This document shows, piece after piece, positions 1-6,504 of a DNA stretch of 15,768 bases. The stretch is from NCBI GenBank assembly GCA_018660305.1, contig JABJKO010000254.1, forward strand, positions 1 to 15,768, written 5' to 3'. How positions within the stretch are numbered: position 1 is the first letter of the stretch; every line of letters starts with the position of its first letter. A program made the position numbers and the translations under genes. The DNA comes from Rhodospirillaceae bacterium. Its GTDB lineage: Bacteria; Pseudomonadota; Alphaproteobacteria; MPNO01; UBA2964. The notes under the pieces were generated by a model. It made no database searches and was not told the DNA's origin. It saw only the letters and a program-made list of their open reading frames with translations.

Positions 1-126
1 ACCGATATCTCCGCCAATCTGGGCGCCTTCAGCGGCGTGCAAAGCTGGGTGGACGAGGGCAGGATCAGCGAGGGCCAGGCGCAGAAAATCCTCGAGAGCA
101 ACGCTCGCGCGTTCTACGGACTATAG
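1..126 (+). CDS. Probable amidohydrolase-2 family (metal-dependent TIM-barrel hydrolase), C-terminal end only
   Basis: The reading frame is open from the first base of the window and ends at TAG 124-126, giving the last 41 residues of a protein. The tail has an acidic helix (VDEGRISEGQAQKIL) followed by ESNARAFYGL. An 'I-L-x-x-N-A-R-x-F-Y-G-L' ending is typical of the C-terminus of PF04909 amidohydrolases, which are metal-dependent hydrolases or decarboxylases of the ACMSD / 4-oxalomesaconate hydratase type. No catalytic residues fall inside the window, so substrate and reaction cannot be given. It is convergent with the SDR gene, with 47 bp between the two stops. The call rests on the tail motif only; a different protein with a similar helix-NAR end is possible. 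Confidence 0.55.
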   Translation, partial: TDISANLGAFSGVQSWVDEGRISEGQAQKILESNARAFYGL

Positions 127-173
127 AGAAGAGCGATAAGCTATATTCATTGTTGTCCGCCGCCGGACGTAAA

Positions 174-1031
174 TCACACTGTCTCTTCCGGCGAGGCGAG
201 CGCCGGTATTTCCAGCGCTTGGGCGGCGGCTTCGTGCACCGGGAGGGACTCATCCCATTGGCGGGAGACGAAACGTCCGCCGGTGGTGCTGTCGGAATGC
301 TCCGAGGCCAGCCAGACGATGGTCGGCGCCAGTATCGACGGCAGCTGCGGCTTTCGTCCCTGTGCCGCCATGGCCTTGCGTCCCGCTTCGTGGAAAAACG
401 GCGTATCGATGGCGCCGCCGGGCTGGAGGGAGTTCACCGTCACACCGGTGCCGGCAAGATCCTGCGCCCAGATCATGGTCTCGGATTCGATGGCCGCCTT
501 GCTGACGCCGTAGGGCGAGGCCTCAACGCGCTGCATCATGGAAATGCCGGTTGAGATATTGACGATCCGCCCCCAGCCATTGGCCACCAGATGCGGCGCG
601 GCGGCGCGGGCCATCAGGTAGGTTCCGCAGACATTGATGTCTATGATTTCCCGCCAGGCATCGGGATCGGCTTCCCAGAACTTGAACGATTTTGTTTTCG
701 GCGCGCGTTCCATATGGGCCGGCCCCTTGCCCGCATTGTTGACCAGCACATGCAGCCCGCCGAAAATCTCCACGGCCTGGGACACGGCCCGGTCGCAGTC
801 GGCCTCTTTGGTAATGTCGCAGGTCACCGCGGCAACCCGTCCGTCATATTTCGCCGCGAGATCGCGGGCGGCGCTCTCTGCGGCGGCGCCCTCCACATCA
901 GCAAGCAGCACGCTGGCGCCGGCCTGCAGGAGAGCGTCGGCCATGGCCCCGCCGAGCACGCCACCGCCGCCCGTCATCAGGACGATTCTTCCATCGAGGC
1001 GAATGTCTTTGGTAAAGATTGGCGCGGTCAT
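174..1031 (-). CDS. SDR family NAD(P)-dependent oxidoreductase
   Basis: This 285-aa classical short-chain dehydrogenase/reductase, a cytosolic Rossmann enzyme, interconverts alcohols and ketones using NAD(P)(H). The cofactor-binding turn is TGGGGVLG (res. 20-27). D45 lies at the end of the second beta strand, which usually favours NAD. The structural NNAG motif is at 98-101, the catalytic Ser near S160, and Y174-x-x-x-K178 is the YxxxK pair. The start at 1031 is preferred over an in-frame ATG 17 codons upstream (1082): an AGAGGA Shine-Dalgarno lies 7 nt before the 1031 ATG, and family proteins start just before the 'DGRIVLMTGGG' strand. The C-terminus continues about 20 residues past the usual end of the fold. 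It is divergent from the aldo/keto reductase gene, with 131 bp between start codons. The substrate is not predictable; there is no similarity to FabG-type context here. Confidence 0.93.
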   Translation of the reverse strand: MTAPIFTKDIRLDGRIVLMTGGGGVLGGAMADALLQAGASVLLADVEGAAAESAARDLAAKYDGRVAAVTCDITKEADCDRAVSQAVEIFGGLHVLVNNAGKGPAHMERAPKTKSFKFWEADPDAWREIIDINVCGTYLMARAAAPHLVANGWGRIVNISTGISMMQRVEASPYGVSKAAIESETMIWAQDLAGTGVTVNSLQPGGAIDTPFFHEAGRKAMAAQGRKPQLPSILAPTIVWLASEHSDSTTGGRFVSRQWDESLPVHEAAAQALEIPALASPEETV

Positions 1032-1162
1032 TGGCGTTCCTCTCGAATTATCGGTCGTGTTCCCGGGTTTCCAGATCGGCATCGCGTATCTTTAGCGCAT
1101 TGACGGCTCCGGCGAAGCACATCAGGCTCACAGGAATTTACAACATTGGAGAAGGGGGCGAC

Positions 1163-2095
1163 ATGGAAACGCGCCGATTTGGCAAGACCGGTCTGGAAAT
1201 ATCTGTCCTGGGGTTTGGCGGCGGGCCGGTGGGTTTCCTGGATACCGACCGTAATCAGGTGGCCGGGATCCTGAACGCTTTGCTCGACCGGGGGATTAAT
1301 CTCATCGACACGGCGGCGGGTTATCCGGGCTCGGAAGAGGCCATCGGCGAGGGCGTCGGCCATCGCCGCGACGATTACGTGCTGGTTTCCAAATGCGGCC
1401 GCTCCTTCGACGACATCGAAGGCGATGCCTGGTCCGCGCAGGCCATCGGACAGACGGTGGACCGCGCCCTAAAGCGTCTCCGGACCGATCATCTCGATGT
1501 CATGCTGCTGCATTCCTGCGATCTGGAGACCTTGAAAAAGGGCGAGGCCATCGGCGCGCTGGTCACGGCGCGCGATGCCGGCAAAATCCGTTTCCTGGGC
1601 TATTCCGGAGACAATGAGGCCGCAATCCATGCCGCCGGGCTGGACGATGTGGCGGTCATCGAGACCTCCGTCAATATCTGCGACCAGGCCAACATGGACA
1701 GCGTGCTGCCACTGGCGGTGCAGAATAACATCGGCGTCCTGGCCAAGAGACCCATCGCCAACGCCGCCTGGCGGGATTCCTCGGAACAGAGCGGTATGTA
1801 TAAGAATTACGCTCAGACATATTCAGACCGGCTCGCCCGCATGGATATCTCACCCGCTGATCTCGGGTTCCCCGGAGAAGCCGGGGCGGCATGGCCGGAG
1901 ATCGCGCTCCGTTTTACCCTGGCGCAACCGGGCGTGACGGCGGCCATTGTCGGTACGACGCGTTTGGCAAATGCCGAGCGTAACCTGGAGATTGCGTCCA
2001 AAGGGGCTTTGCCCGAGGAAACCGTCGCGGCACTACGGGCCGCCTTTCAGCGGGCGCAGGAAGCCGACGGCACGCCCTGGCCGGGACAGACGTAG
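1163..2095 (+). CDS. Aldo/keto reductase
   Basis: This 310-aa protein of the aldo/keto reductase superfamily is a cytosolic TIM barrel carrying out NADPH-dependent reduction of aldehydes or ketones. The complete catalytic tetrad is visible: D49 and Y54 (IDTAAGYPGSEEAIGEG), K77 (VSKCG) and H117 (LLHSC). The C-terminal NADPH-binding stretch IVGTTRLANAERNLE is at about 263-277. The start at 1163 is chosen because METRRFGKTG is the standard AKR N-terminus and a GGAGAAGG Shine-Dalgarno lies just upstream. The frame stays open to 1019, but that extension is not AKR-like and overlaps the divergent SDR start. An intrinsic terminator follows at 2121-2165. The nearest functional classes are the YghZ / L-fucose-dehydrogenase-like AKRs; the exact substrate is unknown. 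Confidence 0.93.
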   Translation: METRRFGKTGLEISVLGFGGGPVGFLDTDRNQVAGILNALLDRGINLIDTAAGYPGSEEAIGEGVGHRRDDYVLVSKCGRSFDDIEGDAWSAQAIGQTVDRALKRLRTDHLDVMLLHSCDLETLKKGEAIGALVTARDAGKIRFLGYSGDNEAAIHAAGLDDVAVIETSVNICDQANMDSVLPLAVQNNIGVLAKRPIANAAWRDSSEQSGMYKNYAQTYSDRLARMDISPADLGFPGEAGAAWPEIALRFTLAQPGVTAAIVGTTRLANAERNLEIASKGALPEETVAALRAAFQRAQEADGTPWPGQT

Positions 2096-2120
2096 CGCTA
2101 CCTACGGCAACAGCAAGCAG

Positions 2121-2165
2121 ACCGATCGACCCTACGCGGTATTTTTCCGAGGTCGGTTGGTTTTT
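2121..2165 (+). terminator. Intrinsic terminator of the aldo/keto reductase gene
   Basis: Arms 2121-2131 and 2151-2161 pair over 11 bp on the plus-strand transcript, with two G-U pairs and a 19-nt loop, followed directly by a U-run (2161-2165). The two G-U pairs become A-C mismatches on the opposite strand, so the hairpin favours the plus transcript. It begins 26 nt after the AKR stop and overlaps the last codons of brnA on the other strand. Confidence 0.7.
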
Positions 2166-2440
2166 CGATTTAGGTTGTCTTTACCCGGCGGTAAAACAGC
2201 CGACCGTAACGCCGCATTCAGCCGGGTTTGCCAGCCCTTTCCGTCTTCCTTGAGTTTTTCGAGAAGATCCGCATCAAGCCGCACCGTCACCAGTTTTTTA
2301 GTAGGGTTCTTTTGTCGTCCCCTATGCCGTGCGACAATAGCGGGCACCACCTCATTAGCCGGGCGTGCCTTGGCAAAATCCTTATCGGTCCACTCGGGGT
2401 TTTCCGGGTCCGGTGTGGGTTTATTCGGCCTGTCTGTCAT
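2132..2440 (-). CDS. brnA: BrnA family antitoxin
   Basis: This 102-aa antitoxin belongs to the BrnT/BrnA type II toxin-antitoxin family. BrnA proteins neutralise the BrnT RNase by direct binding and repress their own operon through a ribbon-helix-helix-like DNA-binding region. The N-terminal half is acidic and proline-rich, with the family pattern 'DPENPEWTDKDFAKARPA' (res. 11-28), a presumed toxin-contact part. The C-terminal half has the strand-helix-helix segment KKLVTVRLDADLLEKLKEDG followed by WQTRLNAALRSAV, as in BrnA. The tail is basic (NRKTNRPRKN). The start at 2440 lies inside brnT with a 20-nt overlap, and AGGAAAG about 10 nt upstream can serve as the ribosome site. Toxin-first order with an overlapping antitoxin is normal for this family. 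The 3' end overlaps the convergent AKR terminator hairpin. Confidence 0.92.
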   Translation of the reverse strand: MTDRPNKPTPDPENPEWTDKDFAKARPANEVVPAIVARHRGRQKNPTKKLVTVRLDADLLEKLKEDGKGWQTRLNAALRSAVLPPGKDNLNRKTNRPRKNTA

Positions 2441-2693
2441 AGCTCACTCTTTCCTGTCTCGACGCCCGGCGCAGGCTGATGACCCTGACCAACTCTTCGC
2501 GTTCGGTAAAAACCATCGCACACAGGGTTTCATCGATGAACCCTAACGCCCTGAAACGATCCTCGCCGTAATCTTCACGGTCATCTCTGATGACGATGGC
2601 GCTATCCCAATCGAACCGCTCAACGTCGGAAAACGCGATACCATGCTTGCGGAAATTAGATTTCGCCTTAGCCGGATCGAACTCGTATTCCAT
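2421..2693 (-). CDS. brnT: BrnT family toxin (RelE-like ribonuclease)
   Basis: This 90-aa protein has the hallmarks of BrnT toxins: the start 'EYEFDPAKAKSNFRKHGIAF' (res. 2-21), the middle block DREDYGEDRFRALGF, and the C-terminal ISLRRASRQERVSY segment, where the family keeps the Arg residues needed for RNA cleavage. BrnT folds like RelE and arrests translation by cutting RNA; BrnA binds it and counters it. It is translationally coupled to brnA through a 20-nt overlap. There is no Shine-Dalgarno before the ATG, and the predicted -10 lies only 6 bp upstream, so the mRNA may be leaderless or nearly so. The length is normal for the family and nothing looks broken, so the module is probably active. 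Confidence 0.92.
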   Translation of the reverse strand: MEYEFDPAKAKSNFRKHGIAFSDVERFDWDSAIVIRDDREDYGEDRFRALGFIDETLCAMVFTEREELVRVISLRRASRQERVSYDRQAE

Positions 2694-2699
2694 ATGTTA

Positions 2700-2728
2700 T
2701 TTGTAGTTACAATTTGTATAATTGTCAA
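2700..2728 (-). promoter_or_regulatory. Predicted sigma-70-type promoter of brnTA
   Basis: On the minus strand a perfect -35 TTGACA (2723-2728) and a -10-like TACAAA (2700-2705) are separated by exactly 17 bp. Transcription would begin about 6-8 nt further on, at or next to the brnT ATG (2691-2693). The -10 hexamer overlaps the proximal operator-like arm. The DNA here is much more AT-rich than its neighbours, as expected for a promoter. Confidence 0.55.
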
Positions 2729-2745
2729 GTTATTTGTAACTACAA
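2701..2745. promoter_or_regulatory. Candidate BrnA operator: two mirror-image 12-bp sites, 33 bp apart
   Basis: TTGTAGTTACAA (2701-2712) and TTGTAACTACAA (2734-2745) are exact reverse complements of each other, and each is itself a 5-2-5 inverted repeat (TTGTA..TACAA). Their centres are 33 bp apart, about three helical turns, so two bound dimers would sit on the same face of the DNA. A longer direct repeat, GTTATTTGTA, recurs at 2696-2705 and 2729-2738 with the same 33-bp spacing. The proximal site covers the predicted -10 and the distal site lies just upstream of the -35. This arrangement fits BrnA autoregulation. Binding itself is inferred. Confidence 0.6.
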
Positions 2746-2835
2746 AACGCTTTTATCGATTTGTCGGAAAAGTAAAAATGAAGGAATTACCGTAAGATAG
2801 GGGCGTTCGCCACGTCGCACTCTTCCATAATCGCA

Positions 2836-2850
2836 CCGGGCCGTGCCCGG
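2836..2850 (-). terminator. Possible weak terminator hairpin after the CmcJ-like gene
   Basis: CCGGGC (2836-2841) and GCCCGG (2845-2850) form a 6-bp GC stem with a 3-nt loop, beginning 3 nt after the TAA of the minus-strand oxidoreductase gene. No U-run follows on the minus strand, so it would need Rho or act as an RNA 3'-end stabiliser. Confidence 0.3.
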
Positions 2851-2852
2851 CC

Positions 2853-4124
2853 TTAAAAAAACACGTAAGACCGGACCACGACGTTCCTGCGGCAGGGCGC
2901 GTTGTCCGGCGCGGTGGGGTCCTTGCAGGCGGTGTGGAACGACCAGCGCGAGACGGAGCCGTCGGTGATGCTGTCGTAGCATTTCAGCATGGACACTTCT
3001 GTCGAACTCTGCTGCGGGAACCAGTACCATTCATGGTCGGGGCTGTAGGTGAAGCGGGTGGTCTCGCCCACGCGGTCGTCATAGATGCGGTAATTGTTGA
3101 TATAGGGCTGCTCGGCGAAGGAGGGCCAGGCGCAGAGCACGAAGGGATACTGGCCCACAATCTCCATGGGCTTGGCCAAATTGATGGACATGAAGCGCCG
3201 CGACATCTTCGCGTCGGCCTCGGCTTCCGTGTAGTGCTGTTCGCGTCCGAAATTCCGGAGGTTATGGGTGAGCAGCTCGCGGCAGCGCACGCGGCCGCTA
3301 TTGTCGTTCAGATCGTTGTGCACGCGGTTGGAATAGTTGGCATTCACGCCGGGGTTTTTCGCATCCTGATCCTCGGTGCGGTCGCCGGAATAGTCCTTGT
3401 CGAAGCAGTCATGGTTGTAAACCAGCGCATCTGTGGCGTCCGGGAAGAAATCCAGCAGCAGCTTTTCGATTTCCGGGTAGAAGACACGCTCCACCTCGGC
3501 TGAATCATAGAAATTCTTACACTCGGACTCGCAATGGGCCAGCGACACGCCAAGCCTGTCCATGCACTCGGGGCTGTCGGGCGAGAGGCCCGGATAATAC
3601 TCCCCGATGCGGCGCGCATCGCGCATCAATGTGGGAAAAAACAGATTGTACCGCTTGTTGTTCTCCTCGGCCTTGCCCAGCAATGCCGCCTTGTCCGCCT
3701 GCGCCGGGTCGCGCCACAGGGCGTTGGAGCGCACGACGGAATAGGTCGGCTGTTCATAGACCGTATAGGCCAGCGGAACCGCCACACCGCCTTCGGGCGC
3801 TTCCATATTGGTCGCGCGAATATGGTCGAGGCACGCCTCGTAGTCGCGAAACCCGGGGCCCCATTCGGTCTCGATGGGGCCGGGGGGCGCGTTGTCCAGC
3901 ATCTCGATGACCCGCTCACCTTCGCCCCCGGCGGCCAGGGCAAGCGCATCCTCCAGGGCCGCCGCGGTTCCGGAATCGCCGTTGCGGTCAAACGACAAAT
4001 AGGACAGCCCCCCGTTGGTGGCGATGGGCGGCGGCTGCCCTGCGGTGCGTTGCAGCGGCGGCACATAGGCCGATGATTCCGACTTGGCATTTCCTTCGGC
4101 GCGGTCAACTTCATGCTGGTCCAT
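2853..4124 (-). CDS. CmcJ/NvfI (AsaB-like) family oxidoreductase
   Basis: This 423-aa protein is recognised as a member of the CmcJ / AsaB / GA4-desaturase-like family, putative non-heme Fe(II) oxygenases. Characterised relatives act in fungal and actinobacterial secondary metabolism (CmcJ works with CmcI in cephamycin 7-methoxylation). Visible family blocks are ALVYNHDC (about 233-240), RVHND followed by SGRVRCRELL (267-286; H269 and D271 are candidate iron ligands), INLAKPMEIVGQYPFVLC (314-331), HEWYWFPQQSSTEVSMLKCYDS (364-385), and SFHTACKDPTAPDNAPCRR...VVRSYVFF at the end (H397 and R412/R418 are candidate ligands). Two oddities stand out. It has about 130 residues of N-terminal sequence beyond the usual 270-300-aa protein, and the common 'WRP' of the central block is replaced by LAKP. 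A GGGAG ribosome site sits 6 nt before the ATG. It is last in the minus-strand hydrolase/binding-protein block, 81 bp after hydrolase B. No signal peptide is seen. The substrate is unknown. Confidence 0.75.
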   Translation of the reverse strand: MDQHEVDRAEGNAKSESSAYVPPLQRTAGQPPPIATNGGLSYLSFDRNGDSGTAAALEDALALAAGGEGERVIEMLDNAPPGPIETEWGPGFRDYEACLDHIRATNMEAPEGGVAVPLAYTVYEQPTYSVVRSNALWRDPAQADKAALLGKAEENNKRYNLFFPTLMRDARRIGEYYPGLSPDSPECMDRLGVSLAHCESECKNFYDSAEVERVFYPEIEKLLLDFFPDATDALVYNHDCFDKDYSGDRTEDQDAKNPGVNANYSNRVHNDLNDNSGRVRCRELLTHNLRNFGREQHYTEAEADAKMSRRFMSINLAKPMEIVGQYPFVLCAWPSFAEQPYINNYRIYDDRVGETTRFTYSPDHEWYWFPQQSSTEVSMLKCYDSITDGSVSRWSFHTACKDPTAPDNAPCRRNVVVRSYVFF

Positions 4125-4205
4125 GACAGGCTCCCGTTTAAGAACACTTCATGGTGGCACACCGGGCTGGTGCTTGCCAGTGCCTGTATATTCCGGCCGC
4201 CGCCT

Positions 4206-5528
4206 CTAATTCGCCACGTAATACCCGTTCATAATGGCCTCGTCCCACATCCTGGCGATGGACGGTACCAGCCCCATGGGGAGACCCTCTTCGGGTTTTT
4301 CATACCCATGCGTGCCGGTGCCGAGTTTGACCACACGGACCTTGGGGGCCGGGTTCATGGCGGCGAACATGGGCGTGACCACTTCGCGATAGGCTTTCTC
4401 CGTGTGGTCGCGGCTGTGTTTGCAGATGCTGAGCAGGATGGGCGGCACGCGCTTGTCGTTGGGGCCGCTTAGTTCGCGGGTGTAGCCGGCATATTGGGCG
4501 ATCAGCGCCGCGGTCTCGTCTTCGTTCAGGTTCAGGCGGGTGGCGGCGGCCTTGGCGGCCTCTGTCAGGGTGCCGATGTTGGCGTAATGCAGCATGTATT
4601 CGGCCTTGAACTGGGCCAGATGGACGCCGGACTGCCACGCCTCGAACACATCCTCCATCACCCAGGGCAGGCGCATGAGCGCTTCTTCGCCTTCCTGGCT
4701 GCGCACCTCGGCGCCCTTGTAGCGGGCGATGTCGCGCCAGGTGCGGATGACAACATCATTGAACGGGTCGGGCCATTCATAGCCCACCATCTTCTGGTAC
4801 ATGTAGCCGAACGGCGAGTTTTCGATGCCGACCACGCCGGCGATATTGTCGACCCGCTGGCACAGCATGTGGACGAACGGCCCGCCGGTGGAATGGCCGT
4901 GCAGATAGATGGAATACTCGCCGTCGGGGAAGTGATCGCGGCAGATTGTCTTCATGGCCTCTTCGAACGCCGCCGGCCACGCCGCCATGCGATCATAAAA
5001 CATGGTGCCCGGTCTGGCGCGCGCGGCGATCCGCGTGCCGTAGCGGGCGCGCAAGGATTGGTCGTGGACCACTTCGTAATCGTCGGGCGAGATTGTCTCG
5101 CCATCCAGCCAGATCGGCGTGCGCACAGTGCCGTCGGTATTGACCGTATCGCCGGGCCAGTTGCGGCTGGGGTCGGGCAGATAGAGCCGGCCGGGATAGG
5201 TCATGCTGGTGACCTTGTAGCCGAACTTGCCGCAGATCATGCGGGCCAGCTTCTGCATGGACCGGTAATCGCCGGCGCCGCCATGGAGCAGGAACAGACC
5301 TACTTTCCGGCCATTGGCGCCGGTGGGGATTTTGGTCTCGTCGTTGGGTTCATAGACCATCACGCCCATGTCCCAATCGAGTCCCAGTGTGTTTATGCGG
5401 AAAACCGTTTCCTTTTCGGAGAACGCGATATCCGGGCGGCCGAGCACGTCGTCGGAGGCGGCGATCAGATCGTCGTGTTCGAAGATTTCCGGTGGCTCCC
5501 ACGAGCCTGTGGTGCGGTTGTCTGGCAT
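4206..5528 (-). CDS. Large alpha/beta hydrolase B (uncharacterised family, GHSTGG nucleophile elbow)
   Basis: This 440-aa protein has alpha/beta-hydrolase features but no close characterised family that I recognise. It has an oxyanion-type HGG (res. 82-84, LFLLHGGAGDYRS), the nucleophile elbow GHSTGG (211-216, catalytic S213), and a late conserved His in KLGTGTHGYEK (H407). The catalytic acid is not certain; the conserved IENSPFG (235-241) follows the nucleophile. About 120 residues separate the HGG and the elbow, so it carries large insertions, probably a lid. It is a full-length paralogue of the gene at 9682-11016, sharing WEPP, GLDWD, YPGR, NWPGDT, DGTVRTP.WL, GHSTGGPFVH, GIENSPFG, ARYKGAE and a 'DEAIMNGY' end. 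The start at 5528 is chosen 7 nt after the upstream hydrolase stop, where the N-terminus aligns with the paralogue; an ATG 11 codons earlier overlaps that gene. There is no signal peptide, so it is likely cytosolic. An esterase, lactonase or amidase role is inferred. Confidence 0.8.
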   Translation of the reverse strand: MPDNRTTGSWEPPEIFEHDDLIAASDDVLGRPDIAFSEKETVFRINTLGLDWDMGVMVYEPNDETKIPTGANGRKVGLFLLHGGAGDYRSMQKLARMICGKFGYKVTSMTYPGRLYLPDPSRNWPGDTVNTDGTVRTPIWLDGETISPDDYEVVHDQSLRARYGTRIAARARPGTMFYDRMAAWPAAFEEAMKTICRDHFPDGEYSIYLHGHSTGGPFVHMLCQRVDNIAGVVGIENSPFGYMYQKMVGYEWPDPFNDVVIRTWRDIARYKGAEVRSQEGEEALMRLPWVMEDVFEAWQSGVHLAQFKAEYMLHYANIGTLTEAAKAAATRLNLNEDETAALIAQYAGYTRELSGPNDKRVPPILLSICKHSRDHTEKAYREVVTPMFAAMNPAPKVRVVKLGTGTHGYEKPEEGLPMGLVPSIARMWDEAIMNGYYVAN

Positions 5529-5535
5529 GGTGGTC

Positions 5536-6417
5536 TCAAACGCTGTCAATGAAGCCGGCAAGGGTGCCGTTGAAGTTGTCCGCCTGTTCGCGCATGGAAA
5601 AATGTCCGGCGCGGTTGAGAATATGCATGTAAGTCCGGCGTTCGGTCGCGGCCATGATATCGTACAGCCGCTGGCCCTGTTCCAGCAGCGCGGTGGGGTC
5701 GTTATAGCCCCACATGATCAGGGTCGGCCGCCGCATGCCGGTATCGCGGATGCGCGCGAAGGTGTCGCCACGGTCCTTGGACAGTCCGGGCAGGAACTGG
5801 CTTGTCTTGAGTTTCTGCTTTTCCATCTTGGCCACCGCCTCGCCATGCTTGGCCTGCTTGCCGATATCCATCAGCACATCGAGCCAGTCGTCATCGATAT
5901 GCTCATGGCCATAGGAATAGCGCTCCAGCACCCAGCGCTGGCATTCGCGGCTCAGGGCCGGGTGGGGCGGGTTGGCCAGCACCACCTCGTTCATGCCGAC
6001 GCCCGGCGCCAGGGAATTGCTGTCGACGCAGGTGCAGGAATCGATCAGATCCGGCTGCTCCAGTGTGAGGCGCCCGGTCACGTAGCCACCGCGGGAGTGT
6101 CCCACCAGATGGACGTTCTCCAGCTTAAGTTTGCGGAGGGTGGCGCCGAGATGCTGGACCACCGCGTGCATGGTGTAATCGGAATCCTTCCTGGGATTGC
6201 CGGTATAGCCCTGCCCCAGCTTGTCGATGGCCACCACATGGTACTTGCGGGCCAGATAGTCGAAATTGCGGCTGAACGTCCAGCTGTTGCCCGACGATTC
6301 CGCCGAGCCGAAATTGCCGCCATGGATCAGGACGACATTTTTGCCGCGGCCTTTTTCGTAATAATGTGTTTTCACGCCATCGATTGTGACGAATTTCCCT
6401 TTTTTCGGCATGGCCAT
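5536..6417 (-). CDS. Alpha/beta hydrolase, MhpC / meta-cleavage-hydrolase-like
   Basis: This 293-aa canonical alpha/beta-hydrolase has HGG at 32-34 (oxyanion side), GHSRGG at 106-111 (nucleophile S108), the acid D240 in MWGYNDPTALLEQG, and His H272 in NRAGHFSMREQADNFN. The 'GHF..RE.AD.FN..L..FI' ending closely resembles C-C bond hydrolases of aromatic ring meta-cleavage (BphD/MhpC class) and related esterases. No ring-cleavage dioxygenase is in the window, so ester, lactone or C-C hydrolysis all remain open. The start at 6417 has a GGGGG ribosome-site stretch 8-13 nt upstream; an alternative ATG lies two codons in. It is followed 7 nt later by hydrolase B, which suggests translational coupling. 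It sits 88 bp downstream of the binding-protein gene, beyond an intrinsic terminator, so it may be expressed at a lower level than the binding proteins. Confidence 0.88.
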   Translation of the reverse strand: MAMPKKGKFVTIDGVKTHYYEKGRGKNVVLIHGGNFGSAESSGNSWTFSRNFDYLARKYHVVAIDKLGQGYTGNPRKDSDYTMHAVVQHLGATLRKLKLENVHLVGHSRGGYVTGRLTLEQPDLIDSCTCVDSNSLAPGVGMNEVVLANPPHPALSRECQRWVLERYSYGHEHIDDDWLDVLMDIGKQAKHGEAVAKMEKQKLKTSQFLPGLSKDRGDTFARIRDTGMRRPTLIMWGYNDPTALLEQGQRLYDIMAATERRTYMHILNRAGHFSMREQADNFNGTLAGFIDSV

Positions 6418-6454
6418 GGTGATGTCCCCCCGCGGAAATGGATGGCTGAATGAA

Positions 6455-6484
6455 GAAGACCCGCTCCATACGGAACGGGTCTTC
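6455..6484 (-). terminator. Intrinsic terminator inside the minus-strand block, after binding protein B
   Basis: Arms 6455-6467 and 6472-6484 form a 13-bp stem with a 4-nt loop. The only non-Watson-Crick position is G-U on the minus-strand RNA but a C-A mismatch on the plus-strand RNA, so the hairpin belongs to the minus transcript. The sequence after it on the minus strand is U-rich but interrupted (TTCATT). It starts 20 nt after the binding-protein stop and ends 37 nt before the MhpC-like ATG. This is a typical arrangement for partial termination that keeps solute-binding-protein mRNA abundant. Confidence 0.75.
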
Positions 6485-6504
6485 GTCTCACGCTTTGATA
6501 CGGC

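Noticed and set aside
155..168. Small GC hairpin (GTCCG/CGGAC) between the first two convergent genes
   Set aside because: The stem is only 5 bp and no U-run follows on either strand, so it is too weak to call a terminator.
1019..1162. N-terminal extension of the aldo/keto reductase frame
   Set aside because: The canonical AKR N-terminus and a good ribosome site place the start at 1163; the extension would overlap the SDR start and is not AKR-like.
2092..2101. Perfect 10-bp palindrome GTAGCGCTAC spanning the aldo/keto reductase stop
   Set aside because: It is short, GC-rich and lies in coding sequence; it is expected by chance at this length in a window this large and has no partner site.
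2740..3030. Minus-strand open frame between brnT and the CmcJ-like gene
   Set aside because: It is a shadow of the CmcJ-like gene in another frame, running on into the brnTA operator region; it has no ribosome site or protein-like pattern.
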